Part shown: positions 9,268 to 22,386 of the stretch, piece by piece | How the letters are laid out: each line of letters opens with the position of its first letter | Position numbering within the stretch: the first letter of the stretch is position 1 | Assembly (NCBI GenBank): GCA_016758965.1 | Contig: JAEPRB010000027.1 | Coordinates: 62,001-126,000 of the forward strand | Source of the DNA: Circinella minor | Taxonomy: Eukaryota; Mucoromycota; Mucoromycetes; Mucorales; Lichtheimiaceae | Reading direction: 5' to 3' | DNA length: 64,000 nucleotides | Made by a program: the position numbers and the translations under genes | Notes under the pieces: generated by a model | What the model saw: the letters and a program-made list of their open reading frames with translations, nothing else | What the model was told of the DNA's origin: nothing | Databases searched by the model: none

Positions 9268-12213
9268 ATGAAGTTATCAGCATCTATTTTATTGCTGTTA
9301 TCTACTTCAATTACTACACTCCTTTCTTCTGCTGAAATTAATATTGATTTATTATCATGGGATGAAGCTTATGAAAAAGCAGATAAATTAATCAATGAAA
9401 TGACATTAGATCAAATTGCAGATATTACTACAGGAAAAGGTTTATTTATGGGTCCATGTACAGGTGTCACTACAGCAACGACCAACCCTGATTTTCCTGC
9501 TCTTTGTCTTGCTGATGGTCCATTAGGTGTACGTGGTACTCCTTTTGCAAGTGCTTTTCCTGCAGGAATGACAATGGCTGCTTCATTTGATAAAGAAATG
9601 TTACGTAAAAGAGGTGAAGCCATGGGTGCTGAATTTCGTGGAAAAGGAGCTCATGTTCAATTAGGTCCTGGTATGAATATTGCTCGTGTTGCTAAAGCAG
9701 GTCGTAATTGGGAAGGTTTTGGTGAAGTATGTTTTCTTTTTTTACTTTTTTTTTTTTTGATAAATTAATAATTATATTTGTACGTATCATTGTAATTAGG
9801 ATCCATTTCTTTCAGGTGTTGCTGCAGCAGAAACTATTATTGGTATTCAAAGTCAAGGTGTTGTAAGTTATTTATTTTTTAATACGTAGTTTTTTTTTTT
9901 TTTTTAAATTATATATTATATATTCATTTATATATTATGTATTTATAATAGATTGCTGCTGCAAAACATTATATTGTTAATGAACAAGAAACAAATCGAA
10001 TGATAGTACGTATTATAAAGTCTCCTTTTTATTATTATTGAGTACACTAAATTTTGATTTTTTTTTTTTTTGATAAAGCACTCGGTTACTATTGATGATC
10101 GAACTTTACATGAAGTTTATTTATGGCCATTTGCAAGATCTGTTGAAGCTGGTGTTGGTAAGTTTATTAATAAAATAAATCCAATTCATATTTATAATAT
10201 TATCCCCCCCCATGGAAATAATATAATTAATTTATATATACATTATGTTTTGAAAAAGGTACCATTATGTGTTCTTATAACAAGATTAATGGAACATATG
10301 CTTGTGAAAATTCAAGAGTGATGAATGAAATTCTTAAAGATGAATTAAATTTTAAAGGATTTGTTCATAGTGATTGGCTTGCTACTCATTCTACAACAAA
10401 GGCAGCGAACAATGGTTTAGATATGACAATGTAAATAATATATTATTAGTTATATATTATTTTTTAAAATTCTAAACGAATCATTTTTTTTTCTTTAGGC
10501 CTGGTGGTTGGATTCATTTTGGTGGTGCATTAAAAACTGCTGTCAAAAATAGTAAGATTGAAATAACGCGTGCAAAAGATATGGCACGACGTATTGTTGC
10601 ATCTTGGTATAAGGTTTGTATATTATTCTACATTTTAATCATTTAACACTCTATTAATATATATATATATATACATATATTTACGTTTAGATGAGACAAG
10701 ATGAAAATTTCCCTTCCATTAAAATGAATACAAATAATGAACTTAAAGATCCTGGTACTGATGTTCAAGGAGACCATGCAAAATTAATTCGTGAACATGG
10801 TGCAGCTTCTATTGTTCTTTTACGTAATAAGAATAATATTCTACCTCTTACATCGAAATCTGGTATTAAAAAAATTGCTATCTTTGGTACAGATGCTGGT
10901 TTAGATTCAGGGTAAAGTAAAATTGATATATACAAAAAAATAATATATAATTAAAATTAACCAGTATCAATGAATATATAATATTAGTCGAAAGAATAAT
11001 ACATCATGTGGTGTTATTTCACAATGTAATAAAGGAACATTTATTCAAGGAGGTGGATCAGGTGGATCAAATGTTCCTTATATCATTTCTGTAAGTCTGT
11101 TTTTTTTTTGTTATTAATACGTATTGAATAATACTCAATAATTAATTTATTCTATATATTAGCCACTTGAGGGTATTACAAAACGAGCAAACGACCTTTC
11201 TATTGAAGTTGTATCTAGTATAAATGATGGAAAAACATCTGAAGCAGCATCTATTGCTAAAACGGCTGATATAGCTTTTGTATTTGCAAAATCTTATGTT
11301 GCTGAAATGAAAGATCTTTCTCATTTAAAAGTGGATAATAATGTTGATAAATTAGTACGTAGAAAAAATAATAATCCATAGTATACGTATATATATATAT
11401 ATATATATCATTATTTAACATTCATTTTCCCTATTTTTAGATTCAAGCTGTTGCTGATGAAAATAAGAATACAATTGTAGTTATTCATTCAGCTAATGCT
11501 GTTGTGATGCCATGGGAAAATCATCCAAATATTACAGGTATTTTATGGCCTGGATTACCTGGTCAAGAATCAGGTAATTCTCTTGCTGATGTAGTATTTG
11601 GTGATATCAATCCTTCGGGTCGACTTCCTATTACTATTGCAAAGAAAGAAACTGATTATCCTGCTGATGTTTCAAGTAAATTTGAAGTAAAGTATCCCAT
11701 CATTTATATTTAGTATTCAATTTAATATAACTCATCCCTGGTTTTTTTTATATTTTTATTTAGTTTGAATATACTGAACGTTTATTAGTGGGTTATAAAT
11801 ATTTTGATGCTAAAGGAATTGATCCTTTATTTGAATTTGGTTATGGATTATCTTATACTACATTTAATTATACTGATATCAAGATGAATATGAATAATAT
11901 AACCAATAATAATATCAATACACAAGTAACAGTTCAAGTTCAAAATACAGGTGATCAAGATGGATCAGAAATTGTACAAGCTTATTTATCTTATCCTGAA
12001 TCAGCTTATGAACCACCTAAACTTTTACGTGGATTTGAAAAAATCTTTTTGAAAAAAGGACAATCTAATCAAGTAACCTTTCATTTGGGTAAACAAGAAC
12101 TTTCTATTTGGGATGTTACTAGTCAACAATGGATAATACCTAAAGGATTATTTAGAATTCATATTGGTGCTAGTAGTAGAGATATTAGACAAAGTATTAG
12201 TTTTAATATTTAA
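9268..12213 (+). CDS. Secreted beta-glucosidase, glycoside hydrolase family 3
   Basis: Eleven exons by GT-AG and frame: 9268-9726, 9800-9862, 9952-10005, 10079-10157, 10259-10430, 10499-10613, 10691-10911, 10988-11090, 11163-11354, 11441-11686, 11764-12213, giving about 717 aa. Residues 1-21 are a signal peptide. GH3 N-terminal barrel motifs: LADGPLGVRG, then GRNWEGFGEDPF across the first junction, then KHYIVNEQE. The nucleophile is the Asp of GFVHSDW (about residue 257). The second domain holds WPGLPGQESG and GDINPSGRLP, and the C-terminus (FGYGLSYTTF onward) is the fibronectin-III-like domain. Expected role: release of terminal beta-D-glucose from cello-oligosaccharides outside the cell. 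The length and all domains are complete, so it is probably active. Intron 8 (11091-11162) and intron 9 carry T and TA runs. Confidence 0.9.
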
Positions 12214-13009
12214 ATAATTTTGTATTATGAAATAACACCTCCTTACCTCTGTCTCTCTCTTCTCTCTTAATTTATTATTATTAATTATTAAATATTAAAA
12301 CAAAGTATTATAATTGACAAAAGTGATTATAAAAGCTTGTAGAATTCGTTTGTGTAACTATAAAATATACTTCTTTTCTTTTGTAATCAGGAAGAATAAT
12401 ATAATGGAGAAAACAATTTATAATTCTTTTTTTTTTTCATGAGTTACATTCTTTTTGTTATTTAAATTAAAAAAAGAAATTCATTCTAAATGAAAAAAAA
12501 TGAAGTTTATTTTACTATTAAAAAAAGGAAACTTCGGTAAATAATTATGGAACAAGTCGGCGAAAATAATAATAATAAAGAAGAAGGGGAGTGGTGGTGG
12601 TGGTGGTGGTGTGTGTGGGGGGGGGGGAGAGGACCACGTTACTTCTTTTTTTTTCCAAAAAAAAGCCCAACACTTCTTATTATTATTACCCAACGAAAAA
12701 AATAATAATAATCAGGGCAGACTTCTTTTTCCTTTCTCCTTTTCTTCTTTCCATTATAAAATAATTTTGGTTTTTTCCCACACAACTAAAAAGTATCATT
12801 TCATCATTTTTTTTTTTTTTTTTCAAAATTTATAAACAAGTTTAAACTTCTTTATCCTTTCTTCTTCTTCTTCTTCTTTTTTATTTTTTATTTTTTTTTT
12901 CAATCTCCTTTAACATTTTTTTTCCCTTCTTTTTCTTCTTTTTTAAAAATAATAATAATAATCCTTTTTCATCTATTTACTTGATTTTTTAAGTGGGAAG
13001 AAGAAATTA
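12214..13009. other. Intergenic with simple repeats
   Basis: A GGT/GT/G-rich tract (about 12593-12630) is followed by long T-rich stretches up to the start of the FYR gene. No gene is supported. ORFs in both directions are translated homopolymer. Confidence 0.55.
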
Positions 13010-13201
13010 ATGACTTCTCCTATTGTTTCAAATAATTTACCATCAACAAGAATAACAACAACAACAACAACTATAATGCAAAATATTCCTATGACAAGTG
13101 AAACTAATCATGTTGAAAAACAATCAATAATGATTGATAAAAGTATTACTGAAGAAAAATATAAACAACTTAAAAGAAAACTTAAAGTCATGATGGAGGT
13201 A

Positions 13202-13249
<48 letters not shown>

Positions 13250-14880
13250 TTGACAAGAATATCTATTAAAATCTCCTCTATTCTCTATTTAGGTAAATGA
13301 ATCTATATCAAAAGAATATTCTCAAGCAAAAAGAAAAGTTCGATTATTAATGATGGAAAGAAAGTAAGTCTTTTATTTATATAATAATAATAATAAAAAG
13401 AAGAAGAAGAAAAAGAAGAATTAATATCTTTAAAATTAGTGTTCTTTTGGATAATATTGCACAAATGGGTACAGTTGAAATAGAAACATCTTCATCAGAT
13501 GAATATGAAGAGGATGATGATTTTATAAATGAATTATTATTACCAATGACAACCAAAACAACTTCTTTTCGTCAACGTAATCATCATCAAGGAGAAAAAA
13601 TGTATCATTCACATGATCAAAGTAGACAACTGACTGCAGATCATAATAATAAATTAAAACCTTTATCAAGACAAAGATCAACATCTGAAGAAAAACAACA
13701 TATATCTTTAAAACAACGACAAAGACGACGACGACGTAAAATACCAAAAAATGAAGATGAAGATACAAATCAACAACAACAACAACAACAACAACAAAAT
13801 GTTAGTATTTTGAATAGTACAGTAACAGCTTCTGCACCACCTAAACGATCTAAAATGTCACGTACAGTCATAAAAACACGTCGCGTACAACCTGTTGAAA
13901 GAGATGAAAATGGAAACATTAAATTACCTCAACAAATTGGTGTATTAACTGTAGTAAATTTAGGAAAAATCATTTATGATAGAGAAGCTTTTCATAATGA
14001 ACGTTATATTTTTCCAGTTGGATTTACAGTAGAACGTACATATCCTAGTATGATTAATCCTCACAGTAATACAAGTATTGTATCTACTATATTAGATGGT
14101 GGAGATGGTCCACGTTTTCATATTGTAGCTGCTGATATGCCAGATCAACCTATTATTGCTAATTCAGCTACAGGGGCTTGGACTGTAGTCGTACGTCGTA
14201 GTAATGAAATTCGTCAAAGAGAACATTCTAATTCTGCAAGTGGACCTGATTATTATGGTTTTAAACATCCTACCATTGCTAAAATGATTCAAGATTTACC
14301 GAATGCTTATAAATTACGACATTATGTACGACAAAATTTTGAAGAAATGGAACCACGGGCTGCCAAAGGCGTTATGGCGGCTGCTAAAAAAAAACGTGGT
14401 AATCTGGAACAAATGGGAAACGCCAATGTACGCCCTCAAAATAATAACATGCGTCCTCCTGATGATGATATGGAAGAAGTAGATATGGAGGATGTTAATA
14501 ATAATAATTCATTTATAAAACCTTTTTCTTCTTCATCATCCACATCAACAACAACACCTTTACCATCTCCACCTTCTCATTCAACTTCATTAAGTTTTAT
14601 TACTTCTGCTGTTTCTCAACATAATCAACATCGTTATCAACAACAACAACAACAACAAAATCAGAATCAAGAAAAAACAACGAATGATAATAAATCAAGT
14701 GTACAACAAAAAAATCATTCTTATAATAATCCACATTCAATTAGTAATTTACTTCAACCTATATCACCTTCTCCTTTTAAAGTGATGAATGGATTTGAAC
14801 ATAAATATAATGATAATGATAATAATGATGATGATCAAGTAGATCAATTACATAGTGACAACGATAATGAAATCTTTTAG
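13010..14880 (+). CDS. FYRN/FYRC-domain nuclear protein (TBRG1-like)
   Basis: Three exons: 13010-13198, 13293-13363, 13440-14880, about 566 aa. The N-terminal part crosses both introns as a basic helix (EEKYKQLKRKLKVMMEVN, then KRKVRLLMMERN), resembling the coiled segment of TBRG1-type proteins. A Lys/Arg block (RQRRRRRKIPK) may be a nuclear signal, followed by a Gln run. The FYRN (about 254-305: GVLTVVNLGKIIYDREAF, YIFPVGFTVERTYPS) and FYRC (about 306-385: GPDYYGFKHPTIAKMIQDLP) domains are clear. The tail is low-complexity Asn/Gln/Ser. FYR domains occur in chromatin proteins such as trithorax/MLL and TBRG1, so a chromatin role is inferred. No SET or PHD domain is present. Intron 1 contains an AAT repeat. 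Confidence 0.82.
13202..13248 (+). repeat. AAT microsatellite in an intron
   Basis: About 15 units of AAT just after the 5' splice site of intron 1 of the FYR-domain gene. The open frame through it (poly-Asn) is not coding, because the conserved helix resumes only after the acceptor at 13292. Confidence 0.8.
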
Positions 14881-16173
14881 GGTTTGTGTTGTTATATAAA
14901 CAAGATCTTCCCCACCCCACCCCACCCCCCTTTTTTTTCATATATACTTTCTATTATTTTATATACAAAACAATTCATCATTTTACATGTATACATTAAC
15001 ATACACAAACCATGACACATAACATACATACATACATACATATATATTACACGAGGCATTTAATACATCTTATGTAAAGTATTTTATATTATTATATACA
15101 TATTATTTCTCTATCTTTGTTTTTTTTCTTATTATTATTATGTATTATATTATTATTATTTTCAATATCTTATATTTCATTGTGCATAACCCTAAATTTT
15201 ATTATAATAAAAAAAAAAAATACAATTCCCTATCATCATCAAATCCATTGCTTTATAGTAACAACTAATAAATGAATCACTCCATTTGTCTTATTGTACA
15301 TAAAAAAATATTTGTTGTGTAATATATTAGACGTTTTTTTTTTTTATCTAATCTGTCCCCCCTCCCCTCTTCTCTCTCCCCTTCTTGTTCTATCTTAAAC
15401 ACTTTTCAATGCTCGTATGATTCAAGTACGTACCATTAATAGATTACTCTCTCTATAGATCAAGTTTGATAATTTTGTTAGTAGTAAGTTTCCTTTCTTA
15501 AAAAGAAAACGTTTTTTTTTCTTATCACGAACTCTTAAAACTATAAAAAATTGAGATCTGGCGCAAGCTTAATTCTAACCCCTTATGTTGCCAAGTAATG
15601 ATTTTCATTTTGTAGATCAAATAAGTCATTGTCTATCTATCATATAGATAAGTATAAATAAAACTTGAATTCTATTTATTACTATTTACTTCTTAATAGA
15701 CTTGATAATATAGAATTCTTCAATACATAAGCATCATTTACATGATAAGTTAATTTTATCTTTTGGTCTAATTACTGTTCATTATTGTATTAGAGTTTTT
15801 ATCCTACTTAAATCTCTAATATACTAAATATATAAATAGTTATTTTATCATCCTGGTAACCCTATCTACCTAGAACTTATTAATTCAAAGACCCTTATAT
15901 TGTTATATAGATAGTGTACAGTACAACATCTGAGATTTTACTACTTACTAAATAATTATATAATATGAAATATAAAAAAAATTCGACTATAGGTAGAAAC
16001 AGGTTTATGAACTTATCCCCAAACTTGGAGAGAGAGAATTTTTTGAATTTCAGACCGTTGTTGATGATTTTTTTTTTTTTTTTTTTAGTATTCCTGCACA
16101 ACAACTTCTTCTCTCTAACTTTTGTGTTATAACCTCCCCGCCACCCACCCTTTTCCCCCACACCCCGCGTCCA
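14881..16173. other. Intergenic between FYR gene and dynamitin
   Basis: No gene seen. C-rich/T-rich tract right after the FYR stop, a CATA repeat near 15024-15040, and TA-rich DNA. The last 40 bp before the dynamitin ATG are C-rich (CCCCGCCACCC), unusual for this AT-rich region. Confidence 0.5.
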
Positions 16174-16645
16174 ATGGCTTCCAAATATTCTACTCTTCCT
16201 GATATTGTAACCAAACTTTGCATTTTCTAAACAATTATTACAAATATAATAAAAATGGAATTAAATAAAACTCAATTTTCTAACAGTTATTTTATTATTA
16301 ATTAGGATGATCAACCTGATGTCTTTGAAACTCCAGATTCGGGTGATGTAGACCTACTTTCTAATACTTTAGGTGGTCAGGTATATATATATTGATACTA
16401 CTATCATAAAACAAAAACAGTACATGTTTTTTTTTTTTTTTTTTTTAGTTTTATTAAAAAAAAAAACTTATTAACTCATGGAATACATATTTATTTTTTA
16501 GTCAAGTGATGAAGATGATGGAAATGAAAATGTTGTACGATCTCGAGTTTCAGTAAAAGATGCCAGTGCACGTTTTAAAGATAGTATTGTTGAAACCTCG
16601 GGCATTGGTTCGTTTATTATTATTAGTTTATTAGTTTATATATAC

Positions 16646-16678
<33 letters not shown>

Positions 16679-18451
16679 AATACATTTTATACTAAACAAT
16701 AATAACTATCTGTTCCTTTTTTTTTAAAAAACAAATGATAGATTTTACTGATCGTTTAACACGTAGAAAAAAAGCAATGTATCGTAGTTATGTACGTCGA
16801 CCTACTGCTTTAGAAACAAATGAATATGAACTTTTACCAAAAGATTTAGAGTTACAAGAAACTTCTATTCAAAAACTTCGACGTTTGAAATTTGAAATAC
16901 AAGAATTAAATGAAGAAATTGAAAAGAAAAAGGTATTTTTTTTTTTTGAATATAAAAAGAAAGAGAGAGAAAAACCCCCACCCCCCCCCACTTTTTTAAC
17001 TGATTTTTATTTTATTCTATTAGGAATCAGAAAAAGAAGAAGAAGAAGAAAATGTGAGTCAAGCTGATTTACTTTCACAAATATCATTTTTACAATCAGA
17101 TTTAACAAGACTTGGAAAGAATTTGGGTGAAACACAAGTGGATGAAACAACAAGTTATGGTAATCGAGTGGATGAAGCGAAACGACTTATTAAACAATTA
17201 GAAGCCTATAAATCGACCGCTCTTGCTACTGTTGAAAAAGAGGAAGAAAATGATGATACTGTTCTTATTGAAAAGAATGATAAAGGCGATGTAAAGTATT
17301 ATTTATTATCAATGAGTTCATATAACAATTTTTATTAATATATTTGAATTTTTTATTTTCTTTTATTTCTTTTGATAATAGGTTCTTACTTATGAACTTT
17401 ACTATACCCCAGAAACAGCCAAAATGCATAAAGAAAGTAAAGTGGCAGATATTGATGAAAGAATCGCTAAATTAGAATCATTAATTGGATCTAGTTCAGG
17501 TAGTGGTTTAGATGATTTGGTAAGTTTTTTTTTTTTTTTTGTTTGTTTGAGAATACATACATTTACTTGTATAAAGTATAAAAGGATAGAAAAGAGAGAG
17601 GGGGAGGGGTGAAGGGAATAATATCTAAAGAAATATAGTTATTAATATATATATTCTATGTAATAGCCATCTAGTCTTGCTACATCTTCACTTATTGGAT
17701 CTGTATCAAAACTTGAACAACAAATTACTATTTTAGCTCAACCAAGACAATTAGAAATAGTTGCTAGAAGAGTTAAAGTATTAATTAGTGAATTGGATAG
17801 ACTTAATGAACTTAAATCAGGTCGTAAAGATTTATCACTTAATTTTGGACTTTCTAGTACTACTTCTTTACCTGGAACGGTTGGTAATGGTAATAATAGT
17901 AGTACTACTAATTTATCCAATAATGAAAATAAAGAAGGACAAGGACTTTCTAGTGATACAGAAGAAAAAGTAAGAAACATTTATTCTCTATATTTTATAT
18001 ATATATTGAAAAAAAAAATAGAACTCATAATAATAATAATAATAATAATAATATTAGGTCAATCAACTGTTTTCATCTATGGAAAAAATTGATCCACTTC
18101 TTAATTTAACACCAGCATTACTTACTCGTTTAAAAGCTTTACAAGGTCTTCATACTGAAGCATCTACATTTGGTCGATCTGTAAAAACAATTTCTGAAGA
18201 ACAAACGCGTATGACAGATGAACTTAAAAATCTTGCCACAGCTTGTGAATTGGTAAATTACTATTTTCTATATATATTTGTATCTAGTTGAATAATAATT
18301 AATACTAATACTTTAATAATGATTATCATTATAATAGCTTCAAAAGAGTGTCAAAGAAAATGAAGAAACTGTGAATAGTAATATTAATATTATTGATAGT
18401 CGAATGACAGATCTTGTACAACGTGTTGGTGCATTGAGTACTACTCCATAA
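16174..18451 (+). CDS. Dynamitin, dynactin subunit 2 (p50)
   Basis: Nine exons: 16174-16206, 16306-16380, 16502-16607, 16742-16932, 17024-17290, 17382-17519, 17667-17969, 18058-18252, 18338-18451, about 473 aa. The N-terminus MASKYSTLPDI/DDQPDVFETPD matches the dynamitin signature (short N-terminal peptide, then the x-x-PDVYET-type block). The rest is mostly heptad coiled coil (LRRLKFEIQELNEEIEKKK; the exon-5 helix) ending in a helical bundle with the LTPALLTRLKALQGLH region seen near the dynamitin C-terminus. Role: the p50 shoulder subunit joining the p150 arm to the Arp filament of dynactin, the dynein cofactor. Nuclear positioning and long-range transport are the expected processes. Arp11, another dynactin subunit, is encoded about 14 kb away on the other strand. 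Confidence 0.85.
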
Positions 18452-20950
18452 AATAATTTAAAATAACAATTACAAACCCCATCATTACATAACAACTACA
18501 ACCATTTTTTTTTATTTTACCTTATATTCTTCCTCTTTAGTTCAAAACACCCTCCATGTGTGTGTTTTTTTTTTTTCTCGTATATAAATATAATATGATT
18601 ATACCTTGTTTTTCATCTTTTTTTTTAAAAAAAAAATCAAACAAATTAACCTCTTACAGCTCTTTTTTATTTTTATTTTTACCCTACTTGACTCTATTCA
18701 GAGACACGTTGTCCCCCCCTGTTTTAAATATATATATATATATATATATTGTATGAATCTTTCTTGCTTTCTTTTATATATATATAATTATAAACTATAT
18801 AACTTTATGATATATTGAAATATTTTGTCAACATCTAATAGAAAAGTGCATAGTACGATGTATTCAATCATATATATACGTGTGTGCGTGTGTGTTTCCT
18901 AGAAGCTAATTGATAATAATAAGAGTTCTTAAAGGTGGTGAGTTTACGTATCAAAATAGGTAATATTTACGTATAGCAATAATAAAAATATTTATTAACA
19001 TGTTGGTGCATCGAAAGTGCTAAAAAATCGGTATAATCGTGCTATTATCAGAAGTAAAGGAAATTTAGGAGAGAATGAAATATCAGTGTTGACCCTACCA
19101 TATCCCCAAAAAATACACTTGGAATAATGTGCTAGGTACCCCAAAAGGAAAAGGTGACAATGCGAAAAAAAAAAAAAAACTTGATTAGTTATACGTATGA
19201 AAGAAAGAAAAAAATACTATGAATTATTTATTAGAAAACGGTACGTATGAGAAATAATATTATTTATTAATTATGTAAATAAGTATATAAAGGTGCTGTA
19301 AAAAAAAAATATAAAGATTCAGTAAAGAAAAAATAAGAGATCAACGTTGTGCTTGTTAAAGCCGCTGTTATACGTATGTTGCTTTTTAAATTCAATAAGC
19401 GGTACACACATGTAGCCACATGTCACAAACACAGTACTGTATTATTAATGAATTTATTTGGATGAACATATTGTATATCATGAAGTGAGGGTATAGAAAT
19501 TAAGAACTTTTTTTATTATTCATTTACGTATGAATTTATATACACAGATTGATGATAATAATGAATATAATAACATAAGCTATAACTGATGCTAATATGT
19601 TGTAATGATGTGTGGTAAGAAAAAGAAAGGAGGGAGGGTAGAAGATCGATACAGCCAAAGAATTAACCTGCTGAATTACACGGATCTCTAGGTCTCTCAA
19701 AATGGTACCTTTTTATTTAACAGCGTAAATAGTGTATATCTTAATCCATCATTGGGATTATACGGGTTTGTCTATGTCACATGAAAAGTAATTTCTTACC
19801 AATTCAGAACACAATAAATACTCTTGTCGTGTTATCAAAAAAAAAAAAACAGAAGCTATCATTGACAAAGTTCTTGTAAAGATATTGAATTTCTATTTTG
19901 ATATTTTGAGGGAGAAAATAAATAAATAGATTAATTTATCAATGATAATAATTACAATGAATGTCGCAGCATTGTAGAAGAAACTGGAAAGTGACAATAA
20001 AGACGAAAATAACAGCCATATTCAAGAATTACACATAAAGAACATAAGCATAACCTGAATAAAATAGTAATAGCGAATATAAGTAATAAAGAAATCAGTT
20101 CGCATGAAGTTAAGAAGACTGATGTATTTATTATGATATGTTTATATTCGACAACATATAACCTACTACATTAGTGATATAGGTATTTAGCATTGATTTT
20201 CGCACCCTTTCATATACCGTTATTTAGATAAATTTACGTAAGATCAATAATTTTCTCCGTCTTAATTGATGTAGTAGCTGCTAATTACATATATAAGACA
20301 TTATGTTATGCACGTGTTATCTGTAATGATATATTTAACTAAACGAGGTCTGTTAACAATTTTGTTGTTGTTCATTGATAAACTCTGGCGTATCTATGAA
20401 ACAGGCTACTAATAGAACTTGCTGAAAAACAAAATAAAGAGAGCTATATATCTATAATATTAATAGTATAGATACATGTAAAATAAAGGATTACGTAGTT
20501 TTTTCCTACCCGGTATCGGGTAAATTTTGTTGCTATCCGTGGGTACGTTGAAATTCGATTTATTTTATTTAACGTCTCAAATTGAGCACAGCGTCCTTGG
20601 CGGACATATTTGCTCGAGACAAGGTAGTGGGGGTAGAGGGAATGAAAACCCTATGCGAGTAAATAGGGAAAAAGGTAAGAGATTGAGGAGAAGTTGCCTA
20701 TGAAAATAAAGATAGAAAGCGTTCTGTTTTGAAAGTAGTATGGGATGATCCGTGGGTACGTAAATCGTATGCAAGGTTTAATAATTTACAGTATGTACTT
20801 GGTAAATAATATGTCAAAGAAAAAAAAAAGTATATATTGCACTGCATCAAATGTTAAACCAAGATTATAAAAGTATTATATAAATTGTGTACCACGTTTG
20901 TTTCAATTAAAAATAAAAGGAGCAATTGCGTGGGGTGGTTTTCTATCTTT

Positions 20951-21033
20951 CCCAACAAAATAATTCGAGAGCTTGTATTTTTGACGCCAAGTTCCCAGCA
21001 AATTACTCCCAACAAAATAAGCTGAGAGTTGTA
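20951..21033 (+). repeat. Imperfect direct repeat, 57-bp spacing
   Basis: CCCAACAAAATAA followed by GAGAG and TTGTAT occurs at 20951 and again at 21008. Only the three bases between the blocks and one extra C differ. Origin unknown. Confidence 0.5.
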
Positions 21034-22034
21034 TGTATACTTTAATTTTTTTTCCCCTCCAATCTTCCAACGACGTTCTCCCAAGTGAAATGTTTTTTTG
21101 GGATTGTTTGCTAAGAAATTTTCAATTATGATGTTCGTTTCTATTCTACGTAGTTCAGGGATGCTATGAAAAGCAATATCCATACTCAACTATTTTGTTA
21201 ATAATTACATAGCCACCAAAAAAAAAAAAAAAAGGGAGTATCACCCAGACATTCGGAAAAAAATAATAATAAATAAGGTTTAGAGTAACGGAAGAGTTCC
21301 GTTTATTTAAAAGAAAAAGGCTGAAACAATAGAGACAAATGTAGATTAATAACTAAGTAGAGAAGGTCAAGGAAAGTAACTTTTTGAAATTAAAAGGAAA
21401 GCACAACAATAATTGGTTTATGTAAATGCAAAGTGGAGAATTCTGTAGCTTAAATCAAATCATTGGCTGAATAAGAATAAACTCAGAGCCACCATCCTCT
21501 ATTTGATTTTTCCTTTTGTATAACATTGTTAAATAACACTTCTTTCAATGAAAAAGGTAAGTTTCTTTTGAAAAAGAATTGTTATACCAATAAGGCATGA
21601 GCTTTAATGGGACAGAAAGGTAAATTTGTTTCCATGGTTACTTTTTACTTTATTTTTGTAAGTTAGGTAGAAAAATTCATTTGCTTATATTAAAAAATAA
21701 CAATATTTTATACTGCTATCTTGTGAAATGATTTCCTATACGTAATATCTAATATCGATATCGTAACAAGAATTAAAAAAAGCTCTTTTGACAATGTAAT
21801 ATAATTTACACTCACGTGTCTTTTTTTTTTTTTTGATCGTATATGGAAAATATCATAGAAGATCAAAGAATTTGCTGAGTAGAGGGGAAAAAAATGACCA
21901 AGTTAAGAAACTTCTCTTCAGTCACCGTTATTGTGTAACTAGATCAGAAAATTTCCCCCCTTTAACCAGTCATCCGGATTTATAAGTTTCTATGAGATTG
22001 AAGGAAGGTGAAAGAAGTTGTTTAAAAAAAAAAT

Positions 22035-22041
22035 TATATAA
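22035..22041 (+). promoter_or_regulatory. TATA box candidate of the 77-aa gene
   Basis: TATATAA lies 112 bp upstream of the ATG at 22153, with a pyrimidine-rich leader between them. The position suits a fungal core promoter with a 5' UTR of about 80 nt. Confidence 0.45.
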
Positions 22042-22152
22042 GCAGACAACTTTCACAACAAAAGATTTATTCCCTTACTTCTTTCGTCTCATAACAACTA
22101 AAGCTTATACTTTTACATTTTTTTCAATTCAATTCAAACAAAGTTTTTAATA

Positions 22153-22386
22153 ATGTTTTCATTTACACGATCCAACAAGAAAATTAAGAGTGAAATTAAC
22201 TCTTCATCTTCAAAGAAAATAACCAAACGTGAACAAAATAAAAATAGACCTATTTCATCGTATACTTTTCTTAAAGATCCAATGAGAAATAGTAATGTTC
22301 CTGATATTTTGGGTCAATTTATTGATCCAATGGGTGGTCGAGCAATTTATACTCAAGGCATTGATCCAACTAATACAGGCGCTTAA
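22153..22386 (+). CDS. Small hydrophilic protein of unknown function (77 aa)
   Basis: Single-exon ORF with a clean TATA-like upstream element, a pyrimidine-rich leader, and AATAAA-type signals downstream (near 22663). The first half is basic and Ser/Lys-rich (SNKKIKSEINSSSSKKITKR). The second half (SYTFLKDPMRNSNVPDILGQ, then GGRAIYTQGIDPTNTG) has balanced composition unlike the surrounding low-complexity DNA, which supports real coding. No signal peptide, membrane segment or known motif. I do not recognise it. The opposite-strand ORF of similar size is judged a shadow. Confidence 0.5.
   Translation: MFSFTRSNKKIKSEINSSSSKKITKREQNKNRPISSYTFLKDPMRNSNVPDILGQFIDPMGGRAIYTQGIDPTNTGA

Larger units (their letters stand above)
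18452..22152. other. Gene-poor stretch, 3.7 kb
   Basis: No gene can be supported; the longest ORFs (minus strand, about 20577-20774 and 20854-21189) lack recognisable motifs. Small structures present: a perfect 6-bp inverted repeat with 4-nt loop (20507-20522), a 14-bp direct repeat (20535/20748) and a 57-bp-period direct repeat (20951/21008). TACGTA is frequent here. Confidence 0.5.
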
